This document shows, piece after piece, positions 4,752 through 13,237 of a DNA stretch of 13,282 nucleotides; positions within the stretch are counted from its first letter, which is position 1, and each line of letters opens with the position of its first letter. Where the stretch lies: contig DHOP01000002.1 in NCBI GenBank assembly GCA_002407775.1, positions 1 to 13,282 of the forward strand. The letters are read 5' to 3'. The translations under genes were made by a program, and so were the position numbers. This DNA comes from Prevotella sp. UBA5387 (lineage in GTDB: Bacteria > Bacteroidota > Bacteroidia > Bacteroidales > Bacteroidaceae). A model generated the notes under the pieces. It made no database searches. It saw only the letters and a program-made list of their open reading frames with translations, and had not been told where the DNA came from.

Positions 4752-6935
4752 TTATCTTCTCCATTTAGAAGCACCAACATTCAATTTGTAGATGTTACTG
4801 TTCTTCACCAGATCGGTCTGATTGAAATAGAGACCGTCGAGGTTGTCCACGTTGTGCATGAGTGGATCAGGAGAAACATGTGGAGGATTTGGATTAGTCA
4901 TCAGTTCAGTAGGCGAAATGTTATCAACGTGAACCTGAAGTTCATCTCGGCCGTTAAGAACTGCGTCATCACCGAAGGCTCCAAAACTATTCTTTGTAGC
5001 AGCGAAACCTGCAGCAGAGAAGATTTGAGTACCAGTTAGGTTGGTGTTAGTTGACCAGTTGTTGCTTACATCGAAGAATACAATGCCTGTGCCTAAGATG
5101 CTTCGGATATCTGCACCTTCGAAATACAATGGACGAGTGTCAGTTGATTGCGTGGTTAAGATGAAGAGGTTGTTCTTCACAATAATCTTTGAACCACCTG
5201 GGAGATAGCGCAAGTCGAATATCTTTCTACCGCTAGATCTGGTACTAAAGTTAACGAACGTGTTGTTCTCCAATGTGATGTTGTAAGATACACTAGGCGG
5301 CCATGCAAGCGATGCACCGTTGTCTGTGAAGAAACAGGTACGTGGGCTGTCGTAGAATGTATTGTTACGGAACACCATATCATTGAAGATGTTTGACTTA
5401 GGCTGCTTTCCGTCACCAGCAATCCATGCATATCCACGGCCATTATTGTCATAATAACCATCATTGTAGAATTCACAATTCTCAACTATGAAATGTTCAA
5501 ACACTTTCACTGCTGCTCCTTGTACGCGAACGAAACCACGAATCATACGCTGGAACGAGCAGTTGCGGATTTCGAAGCTGCTAATCTGAACGCCCATACC
5601 ATTGGAATACATGTTCGCAAAGTAGTTTCCGGTACCGTTGCCACCCTTTTGCCCATAGTTCTGAGCAAGCGGACAGTCAAAGTCAATATCCTCGAAGCAT
5701 AGCTTCTTGATGTTGATACGTACAGCAGGATTTTCTCCTGCTAGAGGCTGACGGCCGAGCATGAAGTTGTTAGAGTTAGGATTATTCTCAACAATCGCAG
5801 TTCCACCTAAGAACACTTTGGCTCTGCCCTTGCCAGCAGTAATATCTGCTGGGTTAGTCTTGAGCGTGAATCCTTTGTACAGACTCGTGTTCATTGCAAA
5901 GTAGTAGGTCTTTCCACCATCGAGATAGAAGATCTGTCCCTCTGCCAACTTGGAGTCTTGGTTGTAGTTGTTGATGATGGTATCGAGTCGACAAGCGTTA
6001 TAAGATGCTGCTCCAGGAATTGTGTCATTAGGATCAACCACATGTTTGATCAAAATAGGCTCGCCCGGATCTCCGTCCATACGGATGGAAAGCGTGTTAT
6101 AGATGGCATCCCAGAAGACAGGAATATTTTGGTCTTTGACATTGATAGTATAGACACTGTTTTGCTCCAGCCCATCAACATCGATATAACCTTTTGTAAA
6201 ATCTTCATCCGTGATCTGATAGTTCTTCCACTTATCGGGCACAGCAGCATTCGGATTGTCATTTCCTGCTTGTACGAGCAAATGCTGCATCGTATAGACT
6301 TCATCTCCGTTGTATGTTTCGGTTGAGAAATGCTGCTTGAAACCAACAATTGCATTGGCACTGCCTGATGATGCAACACTGCGGTCAATGTTGATTCTCA
6401 AGGTCGTCTTAGTAATGTTACTTGCGTAGATCACATCAGGTACGTCATAGCGCATTTCCGTAGTCAAACCAAGATAATCAGCCCATTGACGTCCGCTTCC
6501 ATAACCATACCACTTAGAGTTGTATGCCTCTCCTTTGGTAGAAAGTGTACGTATGGCAAAGCGATAGTCGGTCATGTACTGTAAATCTTTGATTACCATG
6601 TCGAGGGTTTCCGGCCCAACGATCGTGTCAAGCAAGATATTAGCGGGGTTTTCCCAATCTGTTGCCAGACCCGAAGATACAGTAGGCTGAAGCGCCATTT
6701 TAATTTCATATCCTGCAGCGCCATTAACTCCATACCAGTAAAGGTGCACGTCGTTCATGTCCTGCACATGACAGTTGTATGGATCTGTGTCGCCCTTGCC
6801 TGTATTATCATCTTTGCGGAACATGGTCATGAATTCTCGCCCAGCAGCATCAGATATGCTGGCATCATCTTTACATGAATAAAGGGCGGGAAGCACCATG
6901 AGCAGCGAAAGCGTATAAAATATTATCTTTTTCAT
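4752..6935 (-). CDS. Surface lipoprotein with FN3-like domains and a right-handed beta-helix (DUF4957/DUF5123-like)
   Basis: This 727-residue protein starts with a lipoprotein signal peptide, and the lipobox ALYSC puts the lipidated Cys at 21. The following K-D-D fits the charged lipoprotein export signal described for surface lipoproteins of Bacteroidetes. Residues about 56-160 and 165-290 look like two fibronectin-III-type beta domains. Residues about 330-690 look like a right-handed parallel beta-helix, with recurrent coils such as FEIRNCSF (454), FIVENCEFY (482), VFRNNTFYD (521), ITLENNTF (553) and IIVKNNLFI (584) forming an Asn ladder. This arrangement recalls Bacteroidales proteins labelled DUF4957/DUF5123 that sit beside SusC/SusD pairs in pectin-type loci (from memory). 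It is the last gene of the operon, 20 nt after susD. It may bind or possibly cleave a surface polysaccharide. I cannot point to a catalytic lyase triad, so a binding protein is equally likely. Confidence 0.85.
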   Translation of the reverse strand: MKKIIFYTLSLLMVLPALYSCKDDASISDAAGREFMTMFRKDDNTGKGDTDPYNCHVQDMNDVHLYWYGVNGAAGYEIKMALQPTVSSGLATDWENPANILLDTIVGPETLDMVIKDLQYMTDYRFAIRTLSTKGEAYNSKWYGYGSGRQWADYLGLTTEMRYDVPDVIYASNITKTTLRINIDRSVASSGSANAIVGFKQHFSTETYNGDEVYTMQHLLVQAGNDNPNAAVPDKWKNYQITDEDFTKGYIDVDGLEQNSVYTINVKDQNIPVFWDAIYNTLSIRMDGDPGEPILIKHVVDPNDTIPGAASYNACRLDTIINNYNQDSKLAEGQIFYLDGGKTYYFAMNTSLYKGFTLKTNPADITAGKGRAKVFLGGTAIVENNPNSNNFMLGRQPLAGENPAVRINIKKLCFEDIDFDCPLAQNYGQKGGNGTGNYFANMYSNGMGVQISSFEIRNCSFQRMIRGFVRVQGAAVKVFEHFIVENCEFYNDGYYDNNGRGYAWIAGDGKQPKSNIFNDMVFRNNTFYDSPRTCFFTDNGASLAWPPSVSYNITLENNTFVNFSTRSSGRKIFDLRYLPGGSKIIVKNNLFILTTQSTDTRPLYFEGADIRSILGTGIVFFDVSNNWSTNTNLTGTQIFSAAGFAATKNSFGAFGDDAVLNGRDELQVHVDNISPTELMTNPNPPHVSPDPLMHNVDNLDGLYFNQTDLVKNSNIYKLNVGASKWRR

Positions 6936-6955
6936 TTTCTGTCTCTTTTAAAGCA

Positions 6956-9001
6956 TTAATTCAAATAACCGTAATAATTCTTATAGGCTCCTGCACTGCG
7001 CTGAATAATATCACGCGGGTAGGGAAGAATGTAACGTACAACTGGTAGATTAGAGACGTTCACTGAGTTAGGATGGGGCATAGGAATTGGACTTCCATTG
7101 CCGTCAATCATGAAAATGTTTCCATTCACATCGCCTCGCATGAATCCATATAGAGAGTACAACACTTGGTTTTGCGGAGCACCGGCTCCATCGTTCCACC
7201 AACCTAAGACGTCGCTACCCTGCCAATGTATATTGTTGGTGTTGTCGTCTTGTGGGCGTACAGTTTGCCACCATGGATTATAAACCTCAAGCACATCAAT
7301 CGAGGTGTTTGGGAAAACAGAAGGATTGTTAGGATTGCTCGTTCGGCGCCAGAAAATATTGGTTGGCATATAACTTAGGTATTCTTTGTGGGCGGTGACG
7401 TTATCGTATGCTTCAACAGCATCTTCATAGTCTGAACTTGATCCACCGACAAACTCTGCTACGATTAAGTATCTTAGGAATTGATAATACAATGCCTCAC
7501 TATATTTGTTGTTGCGAACGAGGTCTTTCCAACGCATATTCTCACCACCGAACTCCCATTTACGTTCGTTGAGGATAGCAGTAAGGAAGCTTTCCTTTGT
7601 AGCACTTACACTATCAACATATGCATTGACCATTTGTGGCTGATCAGTAGGATCAAAGGCGCGACGACGCACAGTCATGAGGTTTTCTTTAGCTTCATCG
7701 TTTGGACCTTCAAGTTCGTTAAGAGCCTCAGCATTCATCAATAACACATCAGTATAGCGCATATAAGGGAAGTTGATACCATCACCACCTTCAGTTGCAG
7801 AACCTAGACCGGTTGTTGACCACAACTTCGACCACTTGTTATTATAAAGAGTATAGGTGAAGTTAGGGTTGACAGCGATTGAATCTTGTCCTGCGCCGTT
7901 CGTTGTGGATGTGTAAGCCCACAAACCATCGATATATTTGAGACGCAAGTCACGCTGATCGAATGAATAGCGGTAGAAGAAGCTTACTTGCGCATTGCTG
8001 CTTGCACCACCCCAAGAACCAACTCCAATGTTTCCATTCATGTTCAAACGAGGACCATGCAGATATCCAATGTTACCAGAAGTGTTCTTAGTAAAAGGAA
8101 TCTCGAATATTGGATCATCATCGTTCACCACAGTATAGTTGCATTCATTGACGAATACTTGTGGATAGGAATTATTCAGTTTATGCGTACCAGACTTGAT
8201 GATTGAGTCGCAATATTGATGGGCCAGCTGATAGAAATCTTTATAGTTTGCTGGGCGTTGCATTGTCCCATAAGAGTTGCCACTCACATCTGGGCGAAGT
8301 GAATAGCCTCCGGCTGTCATTGCAATACGTGCAATCATTGCCCAAGCAAATTCTTTTGATACGCGCTCAACGCCGTCTTTCATACTATGGGCGTATTGCA
8401 TCTTAGGTGCTATTGACTCCAAATCTTCAATCAGCTTCATGTTGATCTCGTCACGGCTCATCACTGGCATGACGTAATCTTTTGCTTCAGAAGATGGAGT
8501 GAAGGAGAAGGGCACGTCGCCCCAAAGCCACATCAAGTCGTGATAGAACATAGCACGGATGACTTTTGCTTCTCCCATTTGTTGTTGTAGAGCTGCATAA
8601 TCACTATTATCAGGTGTATACAGCGGACTTTTTTCTAGCTGATAGATGAAGTTGTTGGCATATTCGATGCCTTGATAAACGGCATTCCACGTACTACGAA
8701 GGTTGCTTGCGTCGCTTGTGCAATCAAATCGGCGGAAGCTATTGTTTGTGGATTGCTCGCTGGAATTGGTCGTGTAGTCGACGTCACTGTTCATGCAGAA
8801 TGTGGTGAGATAATTGTCTCCGTAGGTAGACCCACTCAAGAGCTGAGCGTATACACCATTCAAAGCGCGGTTGATCTCATTCACGTTGCTGAACACATAA
8901 GTGTTGTCGTATTTCGATGGGGCATCAACACTCAAGTAATCATTGCAAGATGTGAGGCCGGCCAAAGCAATTCCGACGAAAAATATATTTTTTATTTTCA
9001 T
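6956..9001 (-). CDS. SusD/RagB-family surface glycan-binding lipoprotein
   Basis: SusD homologues are outer-membrane lipoproteins that sit as a lid over the SusC barrel and bind the glycan before import. From the ATG at 9001 the product has 681 residues. The signal peptide MKIKNIFFVGIALAGLTSC ends in a lipobox with Cys19, and NDYL follows as in many family members. Family motifs are EAKVIRAMFYHDLMWLWGDVPF (144-165), RYTDVLLMNAEALNE (415-429) and the highly typical NERKWEFGGENMRWKDLVR (478-496). A longer frame opens at 9037, but it would overlap the susC end and place 12 polar residues before the signal peptide, so the internal ATG is preferred. It lies 13 nt after the susC stop codon. At 681 residues it is somewhat long for the family, with most of the excess after residue 500. 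The substrate cannot be read from the sequence. Confidence 0.95.
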   Translation of the reverse strand: MKIKNIFFVGIALAGLTSCNDYLSVDAPSKYDNTYVFSNVNEINRALNGVYAQLLSGSTYGDNYLTTFCMNSDVDYTTNSSEQSTNNSFRRFDCTSDASNLRSTWNAVYQGIEYANNFIYQLEKSPLYTPDNSDYAALQQQMGEAKVIRAMFYHDLMWLWGDVPFSFTPSSEAKDYVMPVMSRDEINMKLIEDLESIAPKMQYAHSMKDGVERVSKEFAWAMIARIAMTAGGYSLRPDVSGNSYGTMQRPANYKDFYQLAHQYCDSIIKSGTHKLNNSYPQVFVNECNYTVVNDDDPIFEIPFTKNTSGNIGYLHGPRLNMNGNIGVGSWGGASSNAQVSFFYRYSFDQRDLRLKYIDGLWAYTSTTNGAGQDSIAVNPNFTYTLYNNKWSKLWSTTGLGSATEGGDGINFPYMRYTDVLLMNAEALNELEGPNDEAKENLMTVRRRAFDPTDQPQMVNAYVDSVSATKESFLTAILNERKWEFGGENMRWKDLVRNNKYSEALYYQFLRYLIVAEFVGGSSSDYEDAVEAYDNVTAHKEYLSYMPTNIFWRRTSNPNNPSVFPNTSIDVLEVYNPWWQTVRPQDDNTNNIHWQGSDVLGWWNDGAGAPQNQVLYSLYGFMRGDVNGNIFMIDGNGSPIPMPHPNSVNVSNLPVVRYILPYPRDIIQRSAGAYKNYYGYLN

Positions 9002-9014
9002 AGCGATGTTCGTT

Positions 9015-12000
9015 TTAGAAGTTGAGATTGACACCAAATGAGAAAGCCCTATTTCGTGGATAGCGGTTGTAGTCCATACCTGGGGTTAGTCCGGTCTGGA
9101 TGTCCACTTCTGGGTCATAGCCTGAGTAGTTGGTGAGAATGAATAGGTTGGAGCCACTAGCGTACAAACGAAGTTTTGAAAGCCCCAACTTCCTAGCAAC
9201 CTTGGAAGGGAATGTGTAACCGATAGTCAAGTCTTGCATACGGAGGAAAGATCCATCTTCGATGAATGCTGACATTGTCACGTTGTTGACAACATCTGCT
9301 GGATTCCACAACGTCCTGCCTTGATTCATTGCGATATAAGTATCCACAGAACCATCGATATAATTGTTTCTGTACATACATTCACCATCTTCAGGGTTGG
9401 TATAGATCCAACGATTGTTGAACTTAGTCAATACATTGGTGAAGTTCGAACCGCTTGTTGTCGATGATGAAAGTGCGTAAGCAGTTGCATTGTTGATGTC
9501 AAAATCGAGCATATAGTAGAAGTTGGCACTGAAGTCAAAGCCTTTCCACTGACCGCTCAAACCAAATCCACCTTGCACTTTCGGGTTAGTGTTGCCAATC
9601 ACAGTACGGTCTGCCTCAGTGATATAGCCATCATTGTTGAGATCCTTGAACTTAATCTTTCCAGGAAGAGTCGGGTCGCCAGAGTTGCTAGCATTTAGAA
9701 CTTGATTAATAACAGTTCCAGATACTCGCTTGCCATTGGCGTCAAGTTCGAGTGGAATAGGGAATGCGGTGAAGTTTTGATTCGGATCGAAAGTGAACTC
9801 ACTTGGAGAATACAGGCCATCATTTACGAATCCATAGATCAAACCAAGTTCATCGCCTACTCGTAGACAATAGTCGTTGAAGCTCGAATGCCATCTGTTG
9901 TTGGTATCCCAAATCACATCGTCAGTGTTGTTTAGCTTGTCAATGACACGCTTATTGAATCCCATGTTGAAGTTTGCACTCAATACATAATCAATTCCAC
10001 GTACAAGATCAGCATTCACACTAAGTTCGAAACCGCGGTTGGTCACCTGTCCGATATTCTGATATTGAGTGGTGTAACCAGATGTTGATGGAATATCTGA
10101 ACGATATAGTAAGTCTTTGGTTGTCTTCCAGTAAACTTCAGGTGTAATCTGAAGTCGTCCATTGAAGAAACTCAAGTCCATAGCCAAGTTGCGAGAAATC
10201 GTAGTCTCCCACTTGATCTGTGGGTTTGCGATTTGGTTACCGCCACCAAATTGGTAATACTGTTCACCATTCACAACGTTTTCACCGAATCCAGGGCCAC
10301 CTGTGGTCTGTACGCCATAGAGGTAGCGCCACATATCATCACTGATGTTGTTGTTACCTGAAGTACCCCAAGACGCACGGACCTTCCAATTGTCAATCCA
10401 TTTCACGTCTTTCATCCATGGTTCCTCACTCACGACCCAAGCACCTGACAAAGATGGGAAGTAACCCCATTGCTTACCCGGAGCGAACTTGGTAGAACCA
10501 TCGGCACGGAATGTTGCAGAGAACAAATAGCGGTGCACATAGTTCCAGTTAGCTTGTCCGAAGAACGATGCTGTACGATTTGGTGTGGAAAGATATGAGG
10601 TAGAGGACCAAGGCGTACCAAGAGTCATGTTATTGATAGCACGCTCAGAATCGATGCTGCGTGGGAAGTAGCGATTCAATTGATCGTTTGAACGAGACTG
10701 ACTGTTATAGATTTCCTGTCCCAGAAGGAAAGAGAAGTTGTGTTCTTCGTTAAGGGAGAAGTCATAAGTAGCTGTGTTTGTCCAAGTATAAGACGAGGAT
10801 TGCGAATTAATCACTTCAGCTACAGGCAAACTGTTATTGTTTTGTCCTGTACCGGTCAGTGGTCCCCAGAAACGATTAGTGTCGCTGAAGGTAATGTTGT
10901 AAGCTGCTTCGGTTTGCAATACAAGACCCTTGATAGGAGTCCATGTCAATGCAAACTGGTTCACTATATTATATGAATGGCGCTTTTGAGTATTTGTTTG
11001 GATATCGTTCTTTGGATTGGTATATTGGAAGATTGCCTCATCATCTGGGTCAACTGTTGCGGGATCCCAGAAAGCAAATTCGCGAAGACCGTTGGTAGGA
11101 CGATATTGGAGCACATTAATGATACCGCCTGATCCGATGTTATCACCACCAGCTCCGATATCACGACGATATGTCATACGTGGGTTTAAGGTTAAAGTCA
11201 GGTTCTTCGACAAGTTCACATTGAGTTTAATGTTCAAGTTGGTACGACGAACGCCTGATCCCATGATGATACCATTATCATTACTTTGGGTCAATGAAGT
11301 GTTGAAGCGAATCTTATCGGATCCACCTCCAACAGTAACGTTAGCAGAATAGTTGAGAGGGGTTTCACCCATCACTTCGTCTTGCCAGTCGTATGTAGTA
11401 GCACGCTGGTAAATATCGAGGTCGAGTGGGTTACCAAAGTTTCCGCGGAAGTATTTAGCCCAGCTACTGCGTGTTCCGTTGGCAGCTGCGCGGTCATACT
11501 GATAGTTCACGAAATCCTGGGTATCCATCAAGTCAAGTTTCTTGGAAAGGTGTGCGACTGTGGCACGTCCGTTAAAACCAACAGAAATTCTACCTTCTTT
11601 AGCAGCCTTAGTGGTTACGACAACAACACCATTACCACCCTTCGCACCATAGATAGCGGTGAGCGAAGCATCCTTCAAAACATCGATTGATGCGATGTCG
11701 GTTGGCGGAATATCATTGATATTGGCTACCTGAAAACCGTCTACAATGTAGAGAGGTTCGTTGCTTTGAGTCACTGACGTGTTACCACGAATACGGATAT
11801 TAATGTCGGCACCTGGAGCACCGTCAACTGTAGTCACCTGTACACCGGCAATTTTTCCCTGCATGGCTTCAGCTGCGGATGCAACTGGAACGGCAGCCAG
11901 TTTCATGCCAGAAATAGATCCGACTGATCCGGTCAGGTCTTTACGGGCTTTACTAGTGTAGCCCACCACCACAACCTCATCCATCGTTTTCAGATCTTCC

Positions 12001-12296
12001 TGAAGCGTGATGGTTAGATTTTCATTTGATGCTTGAATCTCCTGCGGCAACATACCTAGATAGGAGACAATGGCAGTTGTGCCGCGTTGCAGTTTCAATG
12101 TAAAGTTTCCGTCCAAGTCAGTTACTGTGCCATTGCGTGTGTTGTTTTTTTCAATGACAGATGCCCCGATGATAGGCTGGTTCTGTGAGTCAAGGACGGT
12201 TCCCTTGACCACGTTTTGAGCCAAAACAGCGAGTGGCGCAAGCAGAACAACTGCAAGCAGACAGAACTTTTTTGAAAGTTTCATAGCGTTCTTCAT
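9015..12296 (-). CDS. SusC/RagA-family TonB-dependent outer-membrane transporter
   Basis: The protein should be a 22-strand outer-membrane barrel that imports large glycan fragments, powered by TonB-ExbBD and capped by the SusD protein encoded next. It has 1093 residues, normal for the family. Visible in order are a signal peptide (cleavage near LA|QN, residue 26), a carboxypeptidase-regulatory-like beta domain (about 30-103, VKGTVLDSQNQPIIGASV ... GNFTL), the family signature DEVVVVGY (106-113), and a plug domain (about 115-230) with LYIVDG and VLKDASLTAIYGAKGGNG. The long barrel ends in a terminal Phe (FGVNLNF). A DLNNDGYITEADR calcium-loop-like motif, frequent in this family, lies in the barrel part. 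The ATG at 12284 (MKLSKKFC) is an equally good start and would give a cleaner signal peptide. It is the first gene of the operon. No FecR/ECF pair or hybrid two-component regulator adjoins it, and there is no N-terminal STN domain, so control by a dedicated trans-envelope sigma system is unlikely. Confidence 0.96.
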   Translation of the reverse strand: MKNAMKLSKKFCLLAVVLLAPLAVLAQNVVKGTVLDSQNQPIIGASVIEKNNTRNGTVTDLDGNFTLKLQRGTTAIVSYLGMLPQEIQASNENLTITLQEDLKTMDEVVVVGYTSKARKDLTGSVGSISGMKLAAVPVASAAEAMQGKIAGVQVTTVDGAPGADINIRIRGNTSVTQSNEPLYIVDGFQVANINDIPPTDIASIDVLKDASLTAIYGAKGGNGVVVVTTKAAKEGRISVGFNGRATVAHLSKKLDLMDTQDFVNYQYDRAAANGTRSSWAKYFRGNFGNPLDLDIYQRATTYDWQDEVMGETPLNYSANVTVGGGSDKIRFNTSLTQSNDNGIIMGSGVRRTNLNIKLNVNLSKNLTLTLNPRMTYRRDIGAGGDNIGSGGIINVLQYRPTNGLREFAFWDPATVDPDDEAIFQYTNPKNDIQTNTQKRHSYNIVNQFALTWTPIKGLVLQTEAAYNITFSDTNRFWGPLTGTGQNNNSLPVAEVINSQSSSYTWTNTATYDFSLNEEHNFSFLLGQEIYNSQSRSNDQLNRYFPRSIDSERAINNMTLGTPWSSTSYLSTPNRTASFFGQANWNYVHRYLFSATFRADGSTKFAPGKQWGYFPSLSGAWVVSEEPWMKDVKWIDNWKVRASWGTSGNNNISDDMWRYLYGVQTTGGPGFGENVVNGEQYYQFGGGNQIANPQIKWETTISRNLAMDLSFFNGRLQITPEVYWKTTKDLLYRSDIPSTSGYTTQYQNIGQVTNRGFELSVNADLVRGIDYVLSANFNMGFNKRVIDKLNNTDDVIWDTNNRWHSSFNDYCLRVGDELGLIYGFVNDGLYSPSEFTFDPNQNFTAFPIPLELDANGKRVSGTVINQVLNASNSGDPTLPGKIKFKDLNNDGYITEADRTVIGNTNPKVQGGFGLSGQWKGFDFSANFYYMLDFDINNATAYALSSSTTSGSNFTNVLTKFNNRWIYTNPEDGECMYRNNYIDGSVDTYIAMNQGRTLWNPADVVNNVTMSAFIEDGSFLRMQDLTIGYTFPSKVARKLGLSKLRLYASGSNLFILTNYSGYDPEVDIQTGLTPGMDYNRYPRNRAFSFGVNLNF

Positions 12297-13138
12297 TCCA
12301 CAAAGTTTATAGTTAATAATTATAGTTTTTCCAATTTTTTTTCAGGATAAGGTACAGGCCGAAAATAATATCAAATTATGTCAGATTGTTCTTTTGACCA
12401 TCTGTTTAAGATATCATTAAGGCCTTTTCTCGCTATTTGTTGATCTGTTAAGATGTTAGCAATAGATGTTTGCGAAGTAGATTAATACTGCAAATTAAAC
12501 ATTAATTTTTCACATTACCAAAATTATCTTTATTTTTTTTAATTTTAATCATTTTCATATTTATTATATATATGTTTCTCTTTTTTTAATGAGATTGTTT
12601 TTTTCATCACCATACTACTTTGATTATTGGTCATTTTTACTTCTTCCGATTCTTGTTTTTACTTTGAGCTTGACGAAGCTATACTTTTGGCTTATCAAAG
12701 TTATCTTTTGAAGACTGCAAAGATGTGCTTTAAGAACGCAGAAGCTATCATTCGCTGTATCTGTTCTATTACTCATTTTCTTTGTTGGTTCAACCGAATT
12801 GTGATTGAATAGGAAGAGCTCTTGCCATCACTTAGAAATAGTTTTAAACGCTTTGTTCGCAAATGTGCACAACGTTCAACCCAATTGCAATTTTAACAAT
12901 TGGGTAAGAGTATCGCTTATTTGTTATGGAATAAGTGAGTAAGGATTAATATTTACTGAATATTTGAGATGAAACCTCGTTTATCGCATTAGTTCACTGC
13001 TACTAGATTAATACCCAATAGGACATTATATGTTTACTTACAAGCGATGGCGAGTAATAATATTAAAGTACAATATCAGGGTTAAAATAGGTTGTTGCCC
13101 TTTAAAATCACAATGACATTTTACGAATGGGTATTTCT
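12297..13138. other. Long AT-rich non-coding region upstream of the Sus operon
   Basis: About 840 bases without a convincing gene. The only open frame of note (12627-12812, plus strand, 61 codons) has an unusual Cys/Phe-rich composition and no recognisable motif. The leader and promoter of the Sus operon must lie here. Candidate minus-strand -7 elements are TAAACTTTG (12309-12301, spacing not ideal, very near the start codon) and TAATTTTG (12526-12519, exact TAnnTTTG match but no good -33 element). Neither is convincing, which would fit a promoter that depends on an activator. The T-rich tract 12527-12600 is strikingly AT-rich. An inverted repeat at 12879-12905 is listed separately. Confidence 0.5.
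12879..12905. repeat. Inverted repeat ACCCAATTG / CAATTGGGT
   Basis: Perfect 9-bp arms, ACCCAATTG (12879-12887) and CAATTGGGT (12897-12905), are separated by 9 nt. No T-run follows on either strand, so it is not an intrinsic terminator. It is followed by a weaker pair, CTTATT (12916-12921) and AATAAG (12930-12935). These could be operator sites for a regulator or a folded RNA element, about 580 bases upstream of susC. Confidence 0.45.
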
Positions 13139-13160
13139 TTATTTGCAACTTATTTGCAAC
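13139..13160. repeat. Tandem 11-bp direct repeat TTATTTGCAAC
   Basis: Two perfect adjacent copies (13139-13149 and 13150-13160) are followed by a further TT. They lie about 75 bp beyond the tRNA 3' end, where mobile elements often insert, but no integrase or second copy of the tRNA end is visible in the window. Just beyond, GTAAAAA (13181-13187) and TTTTTAC (13191-13197) form a small AT-only hairpin. Confidence 0.5.
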
Positions 13161-13200
13161 TTTTTATCCCTAAAATCATCGTAAAAAATCTTTTTACCTC

Positions 13201-13237
13201 AAAAATCCGCTTCTCTAAAACCTAGTGTTTAAGCGGA
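13201..13237 (-). terminator. Intrinsic terminator overlapping the tRNA 3' end
   Basis: On the minus strand TCCGCTT (13237-13231) pairs with AAGCGGA (13212-13206), followed directly by five Ts (13205-13201). The upstream arm includes the last bases of the tRNA acceptor stem and its discriminator base. A nested AAAC/GTTT pairing can shorten the loop. Confidence 0.55.

Noticed and set aside
5177..5485. 102-codon minus-strand frame inside the beta-helix lipoprotein gene
   Set aside because: It is an out-of-frame shadow of a long gene with a convincing product, and its translation shows no domain.
8672..9025. 117-codon plus-strand frame opposite the SusD-family gene
   Set aside because: It is antisense to a well-supported gene with typical family motifs, and it has no promoter or recognisable product.
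9002..9037. Longer N-terminus for the SusD-family protein starting at 9037
   Set aside because: It would overlap the susC end and put a polar stretch before a clear lipoprotein signal peptide. The ATG at 9001 directly precedes that signal.
12301..12334. Housekeeping promoter directly before susC
   Set aside because: TAAACTTTG has an extra base relative to TAnnTTTG and its spacing to a TTG is about 22 nt, so I could not call it with confidence.
12627..12812. 61-codon open frame in the gene-free region
   Set aside because: Composition is odd (many Cys, Phe, Ile), it has no motif and no promoter with proper spacing, and it lies in AT-rich DNA where such frames arise by chance.
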